A stretch of DNA of 40,977 nt from an uncultured Eubacteriales bacterium (GTDB taxonomy: Bacteria > Bacillota > Clostridia > UBA1381 > UMGS1253): NCBI GenBank assembly GCA_902492065.1, contig CABUKE010000013.1, positions 1 through 40,977 on the forward strand, written 5' to 3'. The notes below the pieces were generated by a model that searched no databases, was not told the origin of the DNA, and saw only the letters and a list, made by a program, of their open reading frames with translations. Of the stretch, positions 37,764 through 40,977 are shown piece after piece (position 1 is the stretch's first letter; each line of letters begins with the position of its first letter). The translations under genes were made by a program, and so were the position numbers.

Positions 37764-38681
37764 ATGTCAATGGATTTGATGATAAAAAAGATAATAGAGA
37801 TGAACTCGCCGGTTGTGGCAGGGCTTGACCCGAAATTGGACTATGTGCCGGCGTATATCCAGACCGAATGCTTTGCCGAATACGGGGAAACGGCGGAAGG
37901 CGCAGCGCGGGCGCTCCTGCGCTTTAACAAGGCGCTCATTGATGAGCTGTGCGAGGTGGTGCCGGCGGTCAAGGTGCAGGCGGCGTACTATGAAATGTAC
38001 GGAATCGAGGGTATGAAAACGCTGTATGGGACGGTGGACTATGCCAAAAGCAAGGGCATGTACGTGATTTTGGACGGCAAGCGCAACGATATTGGCTCCA
38101 CGGCGCAGGCGTACTCGTCCGGGTGGCTTGGTAAGACGCAAATTGGCGCAAAAAGCGAGGCAATGAGCGGGGCGGATTGCTTGACGGTGAATCCGTATTT
38201 GGGCAGCGACGGCATACTGCCGTTTGTGGAAGACTGTAAGACGTATGATAAAGGAATTTTTGCGCTTGTAAAAACGTCGAACCCGTCGTCGGGCGAGCTG
38301 CAAGATTTAGTAATCGACGGAAAGCCGCTCTATGAAAAGGTGGCGGAGCTTGTAAGCGGCTGGGGCGCGGACAATGTGGGCGAGTATGGCTACAGCGCGG
38401 TCGGCGCGGTCGTCGGCGCGACGTATCCGCAGCAGGCGAAGCGGCTGCGCGCGGTTATGCCGCACACGTACTTCCTCGTGCCGGGCTACGGCGCGCAGGG
38501 CGCGGGCGCGGACGATGTTGCGGTCAGCTTTGATAAAGAGGGGCTTGGCGCGATTGTCAACTCGTCGCGGGCCATTATGTGCGCGTACAAAAAGACGGGC
38601 GATGAGAAACACTTTGCAAAAGCCGCAAAGGATGAAGCGGTGGATATGACAAAAGCAATTAATGCCGCAATTGGCAGATAA
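37764..38681 (+). CDS. pyrF: Orotidine 5'-phosphate decarboxylase (long type)
   Basis: The 305-residue protein belongs to the longer OMP decarboxylase type rather than the ~240-residue form. The catalytic DxKxxD is at 'ILDGKRNDIGSTAQAY' (Asp104, Lys106, Asp109), and 'VAGLDPKLDYVP' and 'VPGYGAQGAGADD' are conserved. It makes UMP from OMP. It is placed before pyrK-pyrD although it acts after them. pyrE, needed to make OMP, is not in the window. Confidence 0.97.
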   Translation: MSMDLMIKKIIEMNSPVVAGLDPKLDYVPAYIQTECFAEYGETAEGAARALLRFNKALIDELCEVVPAVKVQAAYYEMYGIEGMKTLYGTVDYAKSKGMYVILDGKRNDIGSTAQAYSSGWLGKTQIGAKSEAMSGADCLTVNPYLGSDGILPFVEDCKTYDKGIFALVKTSNPSSGELQDLVIDGKPLYEKVAELVSGWGADNVGEYGYSAVGAVVGATYPQQAKRLRAVMPHTYFLVPGYGAQGAGADDVAVSFDKEGLGAIVNSSRAIMCAYKKTGDEKHFAKAAKDEAVDMTKAINAAIGR

Positions 38682-38726
38682 AAGAGAAAAGATTGGTTAT
38701 ACTACAAAGAGACATTAGGTGAAAAT

Positions 38727-39182
38727 ATGGAAATCCGGTTTGTTCCGGTTGATGAAACGAATATAGACTGTGTTGCCCGGCTGCGCGTTGCGGCAGGGCA
38801 GGAGCATACGGTTGAAACCGTCGCACAGAGCTGGGAGGAAGCAAAGCAGTTCGACTTATGGAGGCCGGTGGCGATAGTTGTTGACGGCAACATGGTTGGT
38901 TTTGCCATGTATGGATGCTGGAAGGACGAGGGCGAAGCGGGGCGCGTGTGGCTTGACCGGTTTTTGATTGACGTAAACTACCAGGGGCGCGGATATGCGC
39001 GCCCGGTCCTGACACATTTGCTTGTACGTATGCAAAAAGAATACGGTTGTGATACGATATATCTAAGCGTCTATGCAGATAACCGGGTTGCAATCCGGCT
39101 GTATGAGTCGTTTGGGTTTCGGTTTAACGGTGAGCGCGATAGAAACGGCGAGCTTGTGATGGTGTTAGATATCCAAAAATAA
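38727..39182 (+). CDS. GNAT-family N-acetyltransferase inside the pyr operon
   Basis: The 151-residue protein shows the GNAT acetyl-CoA fold: 'VWLDRFLIDVNYQGRGYARPVLTHLLV' holds the acetyl-CoA-binding Q/RxxGxA-type segment. The C-terminal 'LSVYADNRVAIRLYESFGFRFNGERDRNGELVMVLDI' is the typical end. The substrate (a small amine or a protein N-terminus) is unknown; polyamine-type acetyltransferases resemble it. It lies 45 bases after pyrF and 23 before pyrK with no terminator, so PyrR attenuation should govern it too. No direct link to pyrimidine synthesis is known. Confidence 0.9.
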   Translation: MEIRFVPVDETNIDCVARLRVAAGQEHTVETVAQSWEEAKQFDLWRPVAIVVDGNMVGFAMYGCWKDEGEAGRVWLDRFLIDVNYQGRGYARPVLTHLLVRMQKEYGCDTIYLSVYADNRVAIRLYESFGFRFNGERDRNGELVMVLDIQK

Positions 39183-39205
39183 TAAGAATCACGCGGGGTG
39201 AGCTT

Positions 39206-39976
39206 TTGAAAAGTAGAAATATTTGCAGGATTCGGACTATAGAAGAAATTATTGAAAACGTATTTGATGTGACGGTGGAAAGCCCGGAAATGGCGGCGCA
39301 GGCAAAACCGGGGCAGTTTTTGCACATTGACTGCGGCGACGCGGCGAACAACCTTCTGCGCCGGCCAATCAGCATTTGCGACGCAGAGGGCGATACGGTG
39401 CGCTTTCTATTTGAAAAGAAGGGGAGCGGTACGGCGGCTCTTGCCGAGAAAAAAGCGGGCGATACGCTCGACATTCTCGGCCCGCTCGGTAATTCCTTTA
39501 CCGTGCCGGACGGGGTGAAAAAGCCAATCGTAATTGGCGGCGGAATCGGCGTTTTTCCGCTTTATATGCTTTGCAAACAGCTTCCGGACCCGGTGTGTCT
39601 GCTCGGCTTCCGCAGTAAGGACCGCGTCTGTATGGAGGATGAATTCGCAGCGGTGGCGAAGACGACCGTGGCGACCGACGACGGCAGTTATGGCTACAAC
39701 GGCTTTGCGGTGAATCTGTTAGAGGAGCTGCTTGATAAGGGCGAGGGCGATATTGTCTACTCTTGCGGGCCTATGCCGATGCTGCGCGCGGTGAAAAAGA
39801 TTGCGGAGACGCGCGGCGTGAAGTGCCAGCTTTCGCTCGAGCAACGCATGGGGTGCGGAATCGGCGCATGCCTGGTCTGCACGTGCGAAACGAACTCGAA
39901 CGGGACGCACAAGCACAAGCGGGTCTGCAAGAACGGGCCGGTATTCTGGAGCAGCGAGGTGACGCTCAATGGTTGA
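39206..39976 (+). CDS. pyrK: Dihydroorotate dehydrogenase electron-transfer subunit
   Basis: The 256-residue protein carries FAD and a [2Fe-2S] cluster and passes electrons from PyrD to NAD. The FAD motif 'LRRPISICDA' (51-60), the nucleotide segment 'PIVIGGGIGVFPLYML', and cysteines 217, 222, 225 and 241 (CxxxxCxxC...C) are visible. The start is a TTG at 39206, with GGGGTG 5 bases upstream. Its end overlaps pyrD by 8 bases, consistent with a 1:1 complex. Confidence 0.97.
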   Translation: MKSRNICRIRTIEEIIENVFDVTVESPEMAAQAKPGQFLHIDCGDAANNLLRRPISICDAEGDTVRFLFEKKGSGTAALAEKKAGDTLDILGPLGNSFTVPDGVKKPIVIGGGIGVFPLYMLCKQLPDPVCLLGFRSKDRVCMEDEFAAVAKTTVATDDGSYGYNGFAVNLLEELLDKGEGDIVYSCGPMPMLRAVKKIAETRGVKCQLSLEQRMGCGIGACLVCTCETNSNGTHKHKRVCKNGPVFWSSEVTLNG

Positions 39977-40883
39977 TATGAAAGTAAACATTGCAGGGGT
40001 AGAGTGGAACAACCCAGTCTGCGTCGCGTCAGGGACGTTCGGCTTTGGGCGCGAATACGGTGAGTATTTTGATTTAAACGAGCTTGGCGCCATCAGCGTC
40101 AAGGGATTAACGCTTAAGGAACGCGAGGGCAATCCCGCGCCGCGCATTGCGCAGACGCCGGCGGGAATCTTAAACAGCGTTGGACTGCAAAACCCGGGCG
40201 TGGAGAATTTTATCCGGTTTGAGCTTGGCGAACTGAAGAAATACAGTGCAAAAATCATTGCCAATATGGCGGGCAATACGATTGAGGACTATTGCGAAAT
40301 GGCTCGGATATTGTCCGACAGTGACGTGGATATGCTGGAGATGAATATTTCCTGTCCGAACGTAAAAGAAGGCGGCGTGGCGTTCGGGACGAACGCGGAT
40401 ACAATCGAGAAAATCACCTCCGAAGTGAAAAAGTGCGCAAAAAAGCCGCTTATCGTGAAGCTGTCGCCGAATGTGACCGACATCGTGGCGATGGCAAAGG
40501 CGGCGGAGCGCGGCGGAGCGGACGCACTGTCGCTGATTAATACCCTGCTGGGGATGAAAATCGACATCCGCACAAAACGGCCTGTACTTTACAACAACGT
40601 CGGCGGGCTATCCGGCCCGGCGGTAATGCCGGTTGCGGTACGGATGGTATGGCAGGTGAAGCAGGCGGTAAAGCTTCCTATCATTGGTATGGGTGGCATT
40701 ATGAGTGGCGACGATGCGGCGGAGTTTATGCTTGTAGGCGCGGACGCGGTCGCGGTTGGGACGGGACTGTTCAAAAATCCAACGCTGCCGCTCGACGTAA
40801 AGCGCGGCCTTGCGGCCTATACGGAGCAAAACGGGTTTGCGAGTGTACGCGAGATTACGGGCAAGGTCATGGTAAATGGGTAA
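39969..40883 (+). CDS. pyrD: Dihydroorotate dehydrogenase, class 1B catalytic subunit
   Basis: The 304-residue FMN enzyme oxidises dihydroorotate to orotate. 'CVASGTFGFGREY', 'AVTVKG'-like 'AISVKGLT', 'NISCPNVKEGG' with the catalytic Cys129 of class 1B, 'VKLSPNVTD' and 'IGMGGIMSGDDAAEFMLVGADAV' are present. The ATG at 39969 overlaps pyrK, with GAGGTGA 8 bases upstream; the next in-frame ATG (39978) would be too far. The PyrK partner and Cys base make NAD the electron acceptor. Confidence 0.98.
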   Translation: MVDMKVNIAGVEWNNPVCVASGTFGFGREYGEYFDLNELGAISVKGLTLKEREGNPAPRIAQTPAGILNSVGLQNPGVENFIRFELGELKKYSAKIIANMAGNTIEDYCEMARILSDSDVDMLEMNISCPNVKEGGVAFGTNADTIEKITSEVKKCAKKPLIVKLSPNVTDIVAMAKAAERGGADALSLINTLLGMKIDIRTKRPVLYNNVGGLSGPAVMPVAVRMVWQVKQAVKLPIIGMGGIMSGDDAAEFMLVGADAVAVGTGLFKNPTLPLDVKRGLAAYTEQNGFASVREITGKVMVNG

Positions 40884-40895
40884 AAGCGAATCAAC

Positions 40896-40931
40896 AAAAA
40901 AACAGGCGGCTTCTGCACCGCCTGTTTTTTT
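40896..40931 (+). terminator. Terminator of the pyr operon
   Basis: A perfect 14-bp stem (40896-40909 with 40918-40931) ending in seven T, 12 bases after the pyrD stop. Confidence 0.95.
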
Positions 40932-40944
40932 ATTGTGAAAAGAA

Positions 40945-40967
40945 AACCACGTGCTATGCGCGTGGTT
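40945..40967 (-). terminator. Terminator-like hairpin at the right edge, likely of a convergent gene outside the window
   Basis: AACCACGTG (40945-40953) pairs with CGCGTGGTT (40959-40967) with one G-U pair and a 5-base loop. On the minus strand it is followed by TTCTTTTC, so it would end a minus-strand gene lying to the right. Confidence 0.5.
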
Positions 40968-40977
40968 CCAAAAAGCT

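Noticed and set aside
1..40977. CRISPR arrays, insertion sequences, prophage or integron features
   Set aside because: No regularly spaced repeats, transposase, integrase or attachment-site duplications were seen.

Overview
The window looks like a chromosomal segment of a Gram-positive Firmicute of the class Clostridia with roughly balanced base composition. This is inferred from gene order (rplU-rpmA-obg-yhbY-nadD-yqeK-rsfS; yggS-sepF-yggT-ylmH-divIVA-ileS; a pyrR-led pyr operon with a PyrR-type attenuator), strong AGGAGG-type ribosome binding sites, sigma-A promoters with 17-base spacers, and GAAC-N4-GTTC SOS boxes. I see no phage, insertion sequence, integron or CRISPR array.

Layout. Positions 1-4718 (minus) hold most of a very large secreted protein that runs off the left edge: signal peptide, repeated LamG-like modules and a NodB-type polysaccharide deacetylase domain. 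Divergent from it is a small membrane-anchored LysM protein under a promoter carrying two LexA-type boxes, resembling the SOS cell-division inhibitor YneA. Next come a divergent nagB / AraC-regulator pair (5350-7076), a polytopic GT-C-like membrane protein (7081-8988), glutamate dehydrogenase (9135-10484) and a 53-residue protein. An operon of two TIM-barrel sugar isomerase-like enzymes flanking a Gfo/Idh/MocA oxidoreductase (11110-13881) converges on a GH3 glycosidase with reversed domain order (13937-16558). Together with the deacetylase and nagB these suggest a glycan-degrading lifestyle.

From 16.7 kb onward almost everything is housekeeping on the plus strand: tRNA-Glu and tRNA-Val, thrS (lacking the TGS domain), rplU-rpmA with an L21-type leader, an unrecognised 156-residue gene, then obg to rsfS. 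A small minus-strand CxCxxC protein interrupts. The division-associated cluster follows (HlyD-like adaptor, yggS, sepF, yggT, ylmH, divIVA), then ileS, and then aroB-lspA-rluD-DMT transporter. The window ends with the UMP-synthesis operon pyrR-pyrB-pyrC-pyrF-(GNAT)-pyrK-pyrD, preceded by a PyrR attenuator and closed by a strong terminator. Only a hairpin follows, probably the terminator of a convergent gene outside the window.

Most of the window is ordinary. The points most worth a second look are the twin LexA boxes over the LysM gene's promoter, the repeat-built deacetylase with an altered motif 3, the oxidoreductase/isomerase/GH3 locus as a possible keto-sugar glycoside pathway, L27 without the cleavable Firmicutes extension and without prp, ThrRS lacking TGS, a GNAT gene inside the pyr operon, and a 14-bp perfect hairpin within ylmH. 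No clearly undescribed defence or mobile system was found.
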